A DNA stretch of 64,000 nucleotides, taken from positions 8,976,501 through 9,040,500 of the forward strand of contig NZ_JAVDYC010000001.1 of the NCBI RefSeq assembly GCF_031458255.1, read 5' to 3'. Shown here piece after piece: positions 9,328 to 17,523 of the stretch (position 1 is the first letter of the stretch; each line of letters begins with the position of its first letter). This stretch comes from Catenuloplanes niger. Lineage in GTDB: Bacteria; Actinomycetota; Actinomycetes; Mycobacteriales; Micromonosporaceae. The translations under genes were made by a program, and so were the position numbers. Under the pieces are notes generated by a model. It ran no database searches. It was given only the letters and a program-made list of their open reading frames with translations, and was not told the origin of the DNA.

Positions 9328-9891
9328 TCAGGCGTAGCCGTGCGCCGTCTGCCCGGCGCGCACCAGGTCGTAGGCCTCCTCGACGGCCCGCATGGCGTCC
9401 GGCGCGCGACAGGCGCCGAACCGGATACCGGCAGCGGTCCGGACCGCGTCCAACCGCAGCCGGCCGGTCAACGCGGTGAACGCGCCGAGCAGCGCCGCGA
9501 CCGGCTCAGGTCCGGCCGCGGGTACGCGCGGCAGCCGCACGGCCGGGACGACCGCCAGGTCCCAGCCGTCGCGCGGCGGGTCGAGAACGGCAGGCCCGGC
9601 CGAGCCGGCGATGACCAGTCCGCCGGGCGGCAGCCCGACCGTCGCATCCGGCAGGCCGGGTAGCCCGGCGTCGATCACGATCAGGCAGTCCGGCGTGCGT
9701 ACCGGGCCGGACGCCCGGATCAACCGCCGGTCGAGCCGGCACCAGCCGACGTGGTCCCGGTGGGGCCGAGGAGCCCGAGGCGGCGGGCCGATCTGGAAGT
9801 ACACGTGATCGACGACCGCGGCGAGCGCCATGGTCTCCATGGCGGCGCAGACGAGCAGGTGGTCCCGGCCGTGCACGCGAACCTCGTACAT
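9328..9891 (-). CDS. Stand-alone, degenerate 2-oxoacid:acceptor oxidoreductase gamma-like protein
   Basis: A 187-residue protein that begins MYEVRVHGRDHLLVCAAM, where PorC/POR gamma subunits begin MYEVRVHGRGGQGV. Later segments keep the family order: a strand with CRLDRRLIR, then TPDCLIVIDAGLPG, then GGLVIAGSAG. The GGQG nucleotide/cofactor loop has become DHLL, and no alpha or beta subunit gene is nearby, so it cannot act as a normal pyruvate:ferredoxin oxidoreductase part. RBS GGAGGGAGG supports the ATG. It is divergent from OsmC with a DosR-like box between. I infer a repurposed domain, possibly regulatory. Confidence 0.65.
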   Translation of the reverse strand: MYEVRVHGRDHLLVCAAMETMALAAVVDHVYFQIGPPPRAPRPHRDHVGWCRLDRRLIRASGPVRTPDCLIVIDAGLPGLPDATVGLPPGGLVIAGSAGPAVLDPPRDGWDLAVVPAVRLPRVPAAGPEPVAALLGAFTALTGRLRLDAVRTAAGIRFGACRAPDAMRAVEEAYDLVRAGQTAHGYA

Positions 9892-10054
9892 GCTCGCCTC
9901 CCTCCGATGCCGACCGTAGGCGCACCGTCCGGCTGTTCCAGGGTCGAACGCCCCGAAGCCGTCGTACGGGCCTCGCCCGGTGAGAGGGGTGCCGGCACCG
10001 GCCATGGACGGGCCCCGCGTGACAGCTGACCTCGCGCCGGTCCGGTCGTGCGAC

Positions 10055-10068
10055 GGGCCGAAGGTCCC
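10055..10068. promoter_or_regulatory. DosR/DevR-like box between the POR-gamma-like and OsmC genes
   Basis: GGGCCGAAGGTCCC, identical to the site at 13845. It is 83 bases before the OsmC start and 164 before the divergent gene, so it may serve either direction. Confidence 0.55.
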
Positions 10069-10150
10069 GGCAGGCGGAGTCGGCCGGCCGTGTCCGGCGC
10101 CGTCGGCGGACGTGACGATGCTGGTGGGCTCCGCGAGGCGAGGAGGCGTC

Positions 10151-10552
10151 ATGTCGGTCAACATGGTGGAGGTCGGCCACGTAGATGCCGACGTCTACGA
10201 CATCCGGGTACGCGACCACCTGCTGTCGGTCGACCAGCCGGTCGAGGCGGGCGGCTCGGACAAGGCGCCGACACCGGTCGAACTGTTCGTGGCGTCACTG
10301 GCCTCGTGCGTGGCGTTCTACGCCGGCCGTTACCTGCACCGGCACGGCATCGACCGGACCGGTCTGCGGGTGCACGCCGAATACGACCTGGCCACGGACC
10401 GGCCGGCCCGGGTCGTCAGCCTGCGGATCACGATCCGGCCGCCGGACGGGTTTCCCGCCGAGCGGGTCGCCGCGCTGACCGCGGTTGCGGCGCACTGCAC
10501 CGTCCACAACACGCTCACCGTACCGCCCGATGTCTCGATCGTCGTGGGTTAG
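10151..10552 (+). CDS. OsmC/Ohr-family protein
   Basis: A 133-residue OsmC-fold protein, which reduces organic hydroperoxides by a reactive Cys pair. The two Cys positions are present: C53 in VASLASCVAFYAG and C116 in VAAHCTVHNTL. Length matches the YhfA/OsmC subgroup. The ATG at 10151 has RBS AGGAGG; the frame upstream has no support. A DosR-like box lies 83 bases upstream, so it is probably co-induced with the stress genes around it. Confidence 0.9.
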   Translation: MSVNMVEVGHVDADVYDIRVRDHLLSVDQPVEAGGSDKAPTPVELFVASLASCVAFYAGRYLHRHGIDRTGLRVHAEYDLATDRPARVVSLRITIRPPDGFPAERVAALTAVAAHCTVHNTLTVPPDVSIVVG

Positions 10553-11026
10553 CACGGGCGTCGCGTCGCGGAACGGACTGGGCCACGGGCGGGGCGGGCC
10601 GACGTGCCTGGTACGTGCCGGAACCGTTCGGCGGCGTGGTCCGCCGGCGGCCAGCCGATGACCTGAATCGGATCATCCTCGGGGGACAGATCGTGGTGGT
10701 GGCCGGGCCGCCGACGATCCGTACGCTGATCCGGGCACCAGCCGCGAGCGGGTGTGCGCGGCACCGGAAGCCGGCCGGTGGACCACCCGCCGGCCGGCTT
10801 CCGGTCTACCCGAGCGGTACCCGCCACACCAGCGAGGTGCCGTGGCCGTCCGGACCCGGGCCGGCGTGCGGTCCGCCCCAGCCGCTCCGCACGGACGAGT
10901 GACCGCCGCGGCCCGGTGCCGTCGTCGACACCCGGGCCGGACGGCCCTGCCGGACCCGTCAGTCCCGGGAGAACCTGCGGATGAGGGCCGCCGGGCAGCG
11001 CGGCCACGGACCGAGGGGGTGCCGGC
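10553..11026. other. Intergenic region with hairpin and kinase remnant
   Basis: No intact gene. A long inverted repeat with 13-base arms (GGAAGCCGGCCGG / CCGGCCGGCTTCC, about 10767-10803) could end transcription of OsmC or of the remnant on the other strand. The minus strand from about 10900 to 10806 resembles a histidine-kinase C-terminus. The rest shows no recognisable coding. Confidence 0.5.
10806..10900 (-). pseudogene. Possible C-terminal remnant of a sensor histidine kinase
   Basis: In one minus-strand frame ending in TAG at 10806-10808 the last residues are DGHGTSLVWRVPLG, like the final ATPase-domain strand and C-terminus of actinobacterial GAF/PAS sensor kinases, preceded by SGWGGPHAGPGP. 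Nothing upstream continues the kinase, so this would be a decayed end of a deleted gene. Evidence is a short resemblance only. Confidence 0.35.
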
Positions 11027-11194
11027 ATGACCGTGATCTGGCTGGTGGCGTGGCTGATCGACAGCACACCTGAGGTGGCGTCCTGGGGACCCTGGAATGC
11101 CTGGGGCATCGCCCTTTTCGTCTGCCTCGCACTGGACCTGCTGGGCGCGTTGCGCGGGCGCCCGGTGCGAGAACGGGGCAGAGGAACACGATGA
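11027..11194 (+). CDS. Small membrane protein, 55 aa
   Basis: ATG 11027 to TGA 11194 encodes 55 residues: a Trp-rich N-terminal half (MTVIWLVAWLIDST), a second hydrophobic stretch (WGIALFVCLALDLLGAL) and a basic tail (RGRPVRERGRGTR). A GAGGGGG ribosome binding site precedes the ATG, and a strong GAAA-loop hairpin follows 11 bases after the stop. Two short membrane helices with a positive cytoplasmic tail are likely. I recognise no family. Confidence 0.6.
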   Translation: MTVIWLVAWLIDSTPEVASWGPWNAWGIALFVCLALDLLGALRGRPVRERGRGTR

Positions 11195-11205
11195 GCTGGA
11201 TACGT

Positions 11206-11239
11206 GTCACGCCGGTGACCGAAAGGTCACCGGCGTGAC
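11206..11239. terminator. Perfect hairpin with GAAA tetraloop, bidirectional
   Basis: Fifteen-base perfect arms (GTCACGCCGGTGACC and its complement) around GAAA. It lies between the stop of the 55-aa gene on the plus strand and the stop of the ABC permease on the minus strand, so it can terminate both. Confidence 0.75.
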
Positions 11240-11245
11240 GGCGCC

Positions 11246-12877
11246 TCATGTCGGCGCGTCCCGGTGGCGACCCGCCACCAGCAGCGCAAACGCCGTCCAG
11301 ACGATGAGGACGGCCAGGTGGCCGAGCGCGACGCCGGAGCCGCCGGCGGCCGGGTCGGTAGCGGCGAGCACCGCGTGGAGCAGGTGACGCAGCGGGAAGA
11401 CGTCCGCCGCGGTGGTGAGCCAGCCGGGCAGCGGAGTGTCGCCGACGACGAAGATCTCCGAGGCGAAACAGAGCGGCAGCAGTGTGCCGAGCGTGATCGC
11501 GACGATCGAACGAGCCGACGGTAGCAGCGCGACGAGCGCCAGTCCGATCGCGGAGAAGCAGAGCGACCCCACGACGATGGCCAGCAGCAGCGCCGGGACA
11601 CGCGCCGGGTCGAGCCTGACCCCGAGGAAGGCCGTGCCGACCAGCGCGAGCAGCAGGGCGGCGAACAGCGAGATCAGCAGGGCCGCCGCGGTGCGGCCCG
11701 CGTAGTACCACCGGAACGGCAGCGGCGTGCCGCGCAGCCGCTTGAGCACCCCGGCCGACCGGGCGCCCACGACCGACTCCGGCATGTCGACATAGCCGGT
11801 GAGCGCGGCGGTATAGGCGACCATGCCCGCGAACAGGTACTGCTCCATCGGCATCCCGTGTGTCAGCCCGTGCCCGAACACGGCCGGGAACAGAGCCAGC
11901 AGGGCGGCCGGGAAGACCAGTGCGAAGAAGACCGCCAGCGCGTCCCGGCGCAGTCCGAGCAGTGCGTGTCCGGTTTGCGCGGACAGCACGGCCGTCCATG
12001 AGCGGCGCTGCGAGACCGGCGGTGACAGCTCGCGCCGGTACACCCTCGCTGCGTCCGCCGCTGCCGGTGGCCGCGCCGCGCCACGCGGCTGCCAGCCGAA
12101 CCGCAGGCGTGCGACCACCATGCCGGCCGCGCCCCAGACGGTCAGCACGGCGAGATGACCGGGGGAGAAACCGTACCCGGGTGAGGTGTCGAAGGTCTCG
12201 GCCATCGCCAGGGCGAAGTGCTTCAGCGGGAACACGGTGCCGAGCGCGTCCAGCCAGCGGGGCAGCGTCGCACCGACGATGAAGACCTCGGAGACGAAGG
12301 CCAGCATGACCAGGACGGCCTGGGCCAGGGACTGCGCGGCCGCCACCGTGCGGGTCAGCGAGGACAGGGCCAGGCCCAGCGCGGCGCAGCAGGCGATGCC
12401 GATGAGTAGGGTCAGCACCATCGCCGGGGTCTTGCGCCAGACGATCTGCACGCCGTACCCGAGCGCGCCCACCGTGGTCAGCAGCGCGACCGCGGTACCG
12501 GCGGAGACCATCGCGGCGGCGATCCGGGACGCGAGCACGGCCCACGCCGGCACCGGAGCGGACCGGAACCGCAGCAGCACGCCGCTCTCCCGCAGGCCGG
12601 CCATGTCGACCGCGACCAGCACGAACGAGGCCTGTGCCACCCCGAAGACGGCGAACGGGGCGACCAGGAACTGCGTCACCGGTACGTCCGCGCCGGTCGT
12701 CGCCCCGCCAACGATCGACGACACGATGACCAGGAAGGCAAGCGGGAACACGAGCGTGAAGAACGCACCGACCGGGTTTCGGGCGAACGCGCGCACGGCG
12801 TGCCCGGTCAGTGCACCGACCGCGGCCGTGCGCCGCGCCGCCCGGCCGCGTACGGCGAGGTCAGGCAGCGCGGTCAT
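11246..12877 (-). CDS. Fused tandem ABC-2 permease of a DrrAB-like exporter
   Basis: A 543-residue membrane protein made of two ABC-2 (DrrB-like) permease domains in one chain: domain 1 about 20-265, domain 2 about 300-540, each with six hydrophobic segments and a similar C-terminal LxxFPLKH / VFPLRH element. Usual DrrB-type proteins are one domain of about 240-280 aa and dimerise, so this fusion supplies both halves. The ATG at 12877 overlaps the ATPase gene by 17 bases, indicating coupling. Substrate unknown; DrrAB systems export drugs or lipids. Confidence 0.88.
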   Translation of the reverse strand: MTALPDLAVRGRAARRTAAVGALTGHAVRAFARNPVGAFFTLVFPLAFLVIVSSIVGGATTGADVPVTQFLVAPFAVFGVAQASFVLVAVDMAGLRESGVLLRFRSAPVPAWAVLASRIAAAMVSAGTAVALLTTVGALGYGVQIVWRKTPAMVLTLLIGIACCAALGLALSSLTRTVAAAQSLAQAVLVMLAFVSEVFIVGATLPRWLDALGTVFPLKHFALAMAETFDTSPGYGFSPGHLAVLTVWGAAGMVVARLRFGWQPRGAARPPAAADAARVYRRELSPPVSQRRSWTAVLSAQTGHALLGLRRDALAVFFALVFPAALLALFPAVFGHGLTHGMPMEQYLFAGMVAYTAALTGYVDMPESVVGARSAGVLKRLRGTPLPFRWYYAGRTAAALLISLFAALLLALVGTAFLGVRLDPARVPALLLAIVVGSLCFSAIGLALVALLPSARSIVAITLGTLLPLCFASEIFVVGDTPLPGWLTTAADVFPLRHLLHAVLAATDPAAGGSGVALGHLAVLIVWTAFALLVAGRHRDAPT

Positions 12878-13778
12878 CGGACTTGTCCTCGGTGAGCGCG
12901 AGGTAGACATCCTCCAACGCCGGGGGGCTGACAGCGAGGTCCGGCAGGGTCAGCCCCCGTTCCACGGCCCAGCCGGTCAGCCGCCACACGTCGGCGACCG
13001 GCGCATGCGAGCCGACCCGGACCTCCGCACCGACAACCGTCGGCTCGGCGCTCAGCGCGGGCAGACCGGCATCGGCAGCCTCCGCGGGCAGCGCGAAACT
13101 GATCACGGTCGGCAGGCCGCTGCCGGCGCGTAACTGCTCCGGGGTTCCGAGCGCGAGCAGCCGGCCGGACCGCATCACGGCGACGCGGTCGGCGAGCCGC
13201 TGAGCCTCCTCCAGGTAGTGGGTGGTCAGCAGGATCGTGGTGCCACTCGTGCGCAGAGCGGCCACGAGATCCCATGCGCGGTGCCGGGCGGCCGGGTCGA
13301 AACCGGTCGTCGGCTCGTCGAGGAAGAGCAGCTCCGGTGCACCGGCCAGCCCCAGCGCAAGGTCGAGGCGGCGGCGCTGCCCACCGGACAGGCCTTTCAC
13401 CCGGGCAGTTCGTTTCCCGGCCAGGCCGACCAGATCGATCAGCTCGTCCGGGTCGTACGCGCGCGGATAGAGCCCGGCCTGCAGGCGGACCAGTTCGCGG
13501 ACGCTGAACTCCTCCTCGAAACCGGCCGACTGCAGCACCACACCGATCCGCGCGCGATGGTCCGGCCCGCCGTCCGCCGGGTCGCACCCGAGAACGCGCA
13601 CCGATCCGGCATCCCGCGTGCGGTAGCCCTCCAGGATCTCGGCCGTGGTGGTCTTCCCGGCGCCGTTCGGCCCGAGCAGCGCGAAGATCTCTCCGTCGCC
13701 GACCTCGAACGTCACACCGTCCACTGCGCGTACCGGCCCGTACGCGCGAACCAGATTTCGAACCTCGATCGCAGGCAT
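12861..13778 (-). CDS. DrrA-like ABC transporter ATPase
   Basis: A 305-residue ATP-binding subunit. Walker A GPNGAGKTT near residue 40, signature LSGGQRRRLDLAL, Walker B LLFLDEPTTGFD and switch LTTHYLEEA are all present. A C-terminal domain of about 80 residues follows, as in DrrA/CcmA-type exporters. It powers the fused permease encoded immediately downstream. ATG 13778 has RBS GAGGAGG. A perfect copy of the local DosR-like box lies 67 bases upstream, suggesting induction with the stress genes. Confidence 0.93.
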   Translation of the reverse strand: MPAIEVRNLVRAYGPVRAVDGVTFEVGDGEIFALLGPNGAGKTTTAEILEGYRTRDAGSVRVLGCDPADGGPDHRARIGVVLQSAGFEEEFSVRELVRLQAGLYPRAYDPDELIDLVGLAGKRTARVKGLSGGQRRRLDLALGLAGAPELLFLDEPTTGFDPAARHRAWDLVAALRTSGTTILLTTHYLEEAQRLADRVAVMRSGRLLALGTPEQLRAGSGLPTVISFALPAEAADAGLPALSAEPTVVGAEVRVGSHAPVADVWRLTGWAVERGLTLPDLAVSPPALEDVYLALTEDKSDDRAA

Positions 13779-13844
13779 GCTGTGCCTCCTCGCGCGGACG
13801 CCACCACAACCCCAGGTTGTCCTCCCTCGGAGGCACGCGGCGAA

Positions 13845-13858
13845 GGGCCGAAGGTCCC
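13845..13858 (-). promoter_or_regulatory. DosR/DevR-like box upstream of the ABC exporter
   Basis: On the minus strand it reads GGGACCTTCGGCCC, the best form of the motif, 67-80 bases before the ATPase start. Confidence 0.55.
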
Positions 13859-13994
13859 GTACCGTGCGCCGTCGAGCTCCGGTCACGTGCGTATCGCGGC
13901 TCGTCGCGGCGGCCGGGACCAACGACCCTGTCTCGCGTGGACGTGCACCGGACGATGAGGGCAGCGGATCCCTCAGACCCGTGGGAGGTGCGAG

Positions 13995-15196
13995 ATGTCC
14001 GGATCAACCATGCCGATGGTGCCGCCCGTCGAGGACGGCACTCCACCCGGCGCCCCGAATCGCCGGCGCACCGGGCGAGCGGTGCTCATCGCCGCACTCT
14101 TCGCGTGCGTCCTGCTGGCACCGGTCGCCGTGGTCATGCTGGTGCGTGATGGCGGCGCACCACCGAGCGGAGCACCGGTCGCGGTGCCGTCCGCCGTGCC
14201 GTCCGTCACGTCCCCGGTCGCCGGCGGCCCGGCCGCCGCAACGTCCGCGCCGGGCACCGGCGCACCCACCGCTGCCCGGCCGCCGGACGGCCGGATACCG
14301 GCCGGTGTGCTGAAGAACGCGCTGCTGGACGTGCCACCATGGCCGGCCGACAACGTGCAGGGCCCGTCCGGCCCGCTGCGGTTCCGGAACGGGCTGTTCA
14401 CCATTCCGGACCAGACCGTCGACGAGGGGACGGCGTGGGGGAAGCAGATCGCCATCGGAACGGTGAGCTACGGCGACGTGGACCGGGACGGCGCCGACGA
14501 GACGGTCGCCGTACTCGACTGCATGATCCAGAACAGCAGTCAGCAGGTTGTCGCGTTCGACCGGGACCGCGCCGGGGACATCATCACGCTCGGGCCGGTC
14601 GTGGCGACCACCGGCCAGGTCCGGGTCGTCGCCCCGGCAGCGTCCGGGTCACCCCGGACGGCGCGGTCGCCGCGCGGGTCGGCGACATCCAGAACTGCTG
14701 CGGTGGCACGGTACCGGTGACGTGGCAGGACCGTGCCTACCGGTGGGACGGGCACCGGTTCCGGCGGATCGACGGGACGGTGCCCATCCCGCTCAACCCG
14801 CACGTCACGGAGACCACCGTCACCGCCGGTGAGTTGACGCTCGGCCCGGTCGCCGACGGTTACCGCACCGGGACGGTGACCGTCACGGTCACCCACCGGT
14901 GGGGCACACCACCGGCCACGGTACGGCTGCGGTTCACCACCTCCGGAGGACTCGAGCCCACCGGCCCGGCCTGGCCGTCGATCACGACCGAACCGGTCGG
15001 GGGTTACCTGATCAGTGTGCCGGGACCGGCGCCGCTGACGGCGCAGACCCGGCGGTACGCGTTCCGGCAGCCCGCTGCCGCAGCCGGCGGGGAGATGACC
15101 GTCGCGATGATGGCCTCGTGGTCCGCCGCGGGCCGGTCGCTCGCGGAGGCGGTGCCGGGCAGCGGCGTGCCGGTTCCGGTCCGTACCGCCGGGTGA
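13995..15196 (+). pseudogene. Membrane-anchored VCBS-like protein, frameshifted
   Basis: ATG 13995 (RBS GGGAGGTG) starts a protein with a single membrane helix at about 30-52 (AVLIAALFACVLLAPVAVV), a Pro/Ala/Ser-rich spacer, then an extracellular domain with a calcium-loop-like DVDRDGADE. The frame runs to a spurious stop at 14720. From about 14635 the plausible protein continues in another frame (VRVTPDGAVAARVGDIQNC onward) to the stop at 15196. One C missing from the CCCC run at 14632-14635 would join the two into about 400 aa. This may be a true frameshift or a sequencing slip. Function unknown. Confidence 0.65.
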
Positions 15197-15224
15197 ACCG
15201 ACCCGGCCGGACCCGCACGTGGTC

Positions 15225-15238
15225 GGGCCCTTCGGCCC
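15225..15238. promoter_or_regulatory. Candidate DosR-like box upstream of the SPFH gene
   Basis: GGGCCCTTCGGCCC differs by one base (C for A at position 4) from GGGACCTTCGGCCC. It lies 78-91 bases before the SPFH start. Confidence 0.35.
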
Positions 15239-15315
15239 TGACCGCGCCGGTCCGGCCGGGCGACGGTCGACATGCGCGGCTCTTCCGCGCAGAACACCGC
15301 TGGAAGGAGCAGATC

Positions 15316-16179
15316 ATGGATCTCTGGACCGTGATCGGTGTGACCGCCGCCGCCGCGCTGGTGCTGCTGGGACTCAGCCTCAGGCTGGTGCAGCAGTACC
15401 AGCGGGGCATCGTCTTCCGGTTCGGGCGGGTAGACGACCGCGTCCGGCAGCCCGGGCTTCGCGTGATCATCCCGGTCGTGGACCGGATGGTGAAGGTGAC
15501 CATGCAGACCGTGGTCATGCCGGTCCCGGCGCAGGGCGCGATCACCCGCGACAACGTCACGCTCACCGTCGACGCGGTCGTCTACTACCGGGTCGTCGAC
15601 CCGGTCCGGGCGCTGGTGAACGTGCGGGACTACCCACGGGCCGTGCTGCAGGTCGCGCAGACGTCGCTGCGTGCCGTCATTGGCCGCGCCGACCTCGACA
15701 CGTTGCTCAGCGACCGGGGAAAGGTCAACGCGGAACTGAAGGAGGTCATCGACGCACCGACCGAGAAACCGTGGGGTGTGCTGGTCGAGCGGGTCGAGAT
15801 CAAGGACGTCACGCTGCCGGACTCGATGAAACGGTCGATGTCCCGGCAGGCCGAGGCGGAGCGGGAACGCCGCGCGCGGGTGATCGCCGCGGACGGCGAG
15901 TACCAGGCGTCCCGCCGACTCGCCGATGCGGCACGGGCCATGGCGGACACGCCAGGCGCGTTCCAGCTACGGCTGCTGCAGACCGTGGTGGACGTCGCCG
16001 CGGAGAAGAACAGCACGCTGGTGATGCCGTTCCCGGTGGAACTGCTGCGGTTCGTCGACCAGGCGACCGCGACCGGCCGGCCCGGCTCCGGCAGTGGCAC
16101 GCCGCAGGTGGAGGCGGTGCTGGCCACTCTCGGCCTCAGCGAGCCGCGGCTGCTCGGCAAGGAGACACACCCCAGCTGA
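15316..16179 (+). CDS. SPFH/band 7 (slipin-type) membrane protein
   Basis: A 287-residue stomatin/slipin-like protein. One N-terminal membrane helix (about 5-25) is followed by the SPFH domain (QYQRGIVFRFGRV, PGLRVIIPVVDRM, TRDNVTLTVDAVVYYRV) and an alpha-helical, charged segment (SRQAEAERERRARVIAADGEYQASR) typical of slipin oligomers. Such proteins scaffold membrane microdomains and often regulate proteases. No NfeD partner is adjacent. ATG 15316 has RBS GGAAGGAG. The DosR-like variant box upstream links it to the stress cluster. Confidence 0.92.
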   Translation: MDLWTVIGVTAAAALVLLGLSLRLVQQYQRGIVFRFGRVDDRVRQPGLRVIIPVVDRMVKVTMQTVVMPVPAQGAITRDNVTLTVDAVVYYRVVDPVRALVNVRDYPRAVLQVAQTSLRAVIGRADLDTLLSDRGKVNAELKEVIDAPTEKPWGVLVERVEIKDVTLPDSMKRSMSRQAEAERERRARVIAADGEYQASRRLADAARAMADTPGAFQLRLLQTVVDVAAEKNSTLVMPFPVELLRFVDQATATGRPGSGSGTPQVEAVLATLGLSEPRLLGKETHPS

Positions 16180-16189
16180 CCGGCCCACA

Positions 16190-16228
16190 CCTGACTCCCT
16201 CCGCGGCGCACCCCCGGAGGGAGTCAGG
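16190..16228. terminator. Bidirectional terminator between SPFH and Usp genes
   Basis: Perfect 14-base arms (CCTGACTCCCTCCG and CGGAGGGAGTCAGG) around an 11-base loop. The right arm contains the stop codon of the minus-strand Usp gene. Confidence 0.75.
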
Positions 16229-16718
16229 CACCGGTCAGGTCCGCCAGCTCACGCAGCAGCAGCCGGGTGGCGCCCCGCCGTGCGGCCTCGCGGGCCAGCG
16301 CATCCGGCGGCACCACCAGCAGCGGGCAGCGCGCGTGCGCCACGCACCGGTCGGCCACGGACCGGTGGAACAGCCGCCACCACCACGGACGGTCCGGCCG
16401 GCCGACGACCAGCACGTCCTCGTCCCGGGTGTAACCGGTCAGCGCGCGGGCCGGGCGGTCCACGACGGTCAGCACCTCCACCGTCACGCCGTCGGGCAAC
16501 CCGCCCATCGTGGCCTCGAAGCAGTCCGTGACGACCCGGCGGGCCTCCCGCCGGCCGACCAGGTACGCGCTGCCGTAGCTGCCCGACTCCCAGGCGTGCA
16601 CCGCGTGCAACGGCATCCCGCGCCGGCGGGCCTCAGCCGTCGCGACCCGCAGCGCGCGCAGCCCGGCGGGCGACGGTGACACCCCGACGATGACTCGTGG
16701 TTCCGATGTCTCCACCAT
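16224..16718 (-). CDS. Universal stress protein, single domain, atypical nucleotide motif
   Basis: A 164-residue Usp-fold protein (RVIVGVSPSPAGLRALRVA at the start, CPLLVVPPDAL at the last strand). The usual G-2x-G-9x-G(S/T) motif appears as VVGRPDRPWWWRLFHRSVAD, with the glycines lost and three Trp inserted, so ATP binding is doubtful. ATG 16718 is chosen because the extension upstream is Pro/Arg-rich. A poor DosR-like match (GGGCCGGACGTGCC, 16755-16768) lies 37 bases upstream. It is the second Usp gene bounding the stress cluster. Confidence 0.82.
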   Translation of the reverse strand: MVETSEPRVIVGVSPSPAGLRALRVATAEARRRGMPLHAVHAWESGSYGSAYLVGRREARRVVTDCFEATMGGLPDGVTVEVLTVVDRPARALTGYTRDEDVLVVGRPDRPWWWRLFHRSVADRCVAHARCPLLVVPPDALAREAARRGATRLLLRELADLTGA

Positions 16719-16754
16719 GCGCCCGATGGTCGGCGGCCACGGCCGGCGCGGACA

Positions 16755-16768
16755 GGGCCGGACGTGCC
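16755..16768 (-). promoter_or_regulatory. Weak DosR-like sequence upstream of the second Usp gene
   Basis: Three mismatches from GGGCCGAAGGTCCC. Listed for its position (37-50 bases upstream) more than its score. Confidence 0.2.
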
Positions 16769-16971
16769 GCGGCAACACGACGAAGGGCCTGCACCACCGA
16801 ACTCGTCAGCCGGCGACCGACACGGTCACGCGGCCGGCCGCCGGCCGTACCGACCGCACGTCCACCGGACCCGGCCCTCCACCGACGCAGCCGGAGACCA
16901 GGTGCGGCATCAACGGTGGAACGCATCGGCCGTTGCCCGGCGCCGAGGCCGTGGTGTGGGACCCTGCCGAC

Positions 16972-17427
16972 ATGGACGTGAACGGCCTGCTGCCCGGCGC
17001 CCGGACTCCGGCGGACTATCTGCGGATCGTGGACGATCCGCGGCTGGACGACGGCGGGCTCCTCGAGCTGGCGCGCAGTCCCTACTCCTTCGTGCGGCTC
17101 GCCGTCGCCCGGCAGCGGCGCGCCGGGACCGCGCATCTGCTGGCCCTCCTGGACGGCGAGTTGACCGGCTGGGACGACAACAAGCTTCTGTTCCTGATCG
17201 CCGGCCACCCGCGGGCCGACCGTCACGTGCTGCTCGCGGTCCTGCATCGAGTGGCCGGCCTGCTCAACCGCCCGGGACGGCGTCCCTACGCGGCCGCCTG
17301 CACGCTCGCCGGCCGCTCCGCGCTGACCCCCGACGAAATCCGTACGCTCGCGCACCTGCCGGGCGCCTCCAGGCGCATGCGCCGCGGCCTGAACACCGCC
17401 CTGGCCGCCCGCACAACAGCGGCATGA
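16972..17427 (+). CDS. Hypothetical protein, short helical-repeat (HEAT/LRV-like)
   Basis: A 151-residue soluble protein with repeated helical units such as LLELARSPYSFVRLAVARQ and LLFLIAGHPRADRHVLLAVL, resembling variant leucine-rich/HEAT repeats found in the larger proteins at 19-21 and 35-36.6 kb. ATG 16972 (MDVNGLL) is the start most consistent with the composition; upstream in-frame sequence is Pro/Arg-rich. No catalytic motif. Probably a protein-binding module; function unknown. Confidence 0.7.
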   Translation: MDVNGLLPGARTPADYLRIVDDPRLDDGGLLELARSPYSFVRLAVARQRRAGTAHLLALLDGELTGWDDNKLLFLIAGHPRADRHVLLAVLHRVAGLLNRPGRRPYAAACTLAGRSALTPDEIRTLAHLPGASRRMRRGLNTALAARTTAA

Positions 17428-17523
17428 CCGGCCGTGCGATACGCGGGCCGGCGCGCGTCCTTGGGGGAGTGGGTCTCCCACAGGTCTTCCCGCCACACGA
17501 CGTGCTGTCGGCGACCGTTGCGA

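Noticed and set aside
10048-10902. 284-codon plus-strand frame covering OsmC
   Set aside because: It reads OsmC out of frame; only the tail near 10670-10740 looks faintly protein-like and matches nothing I know.
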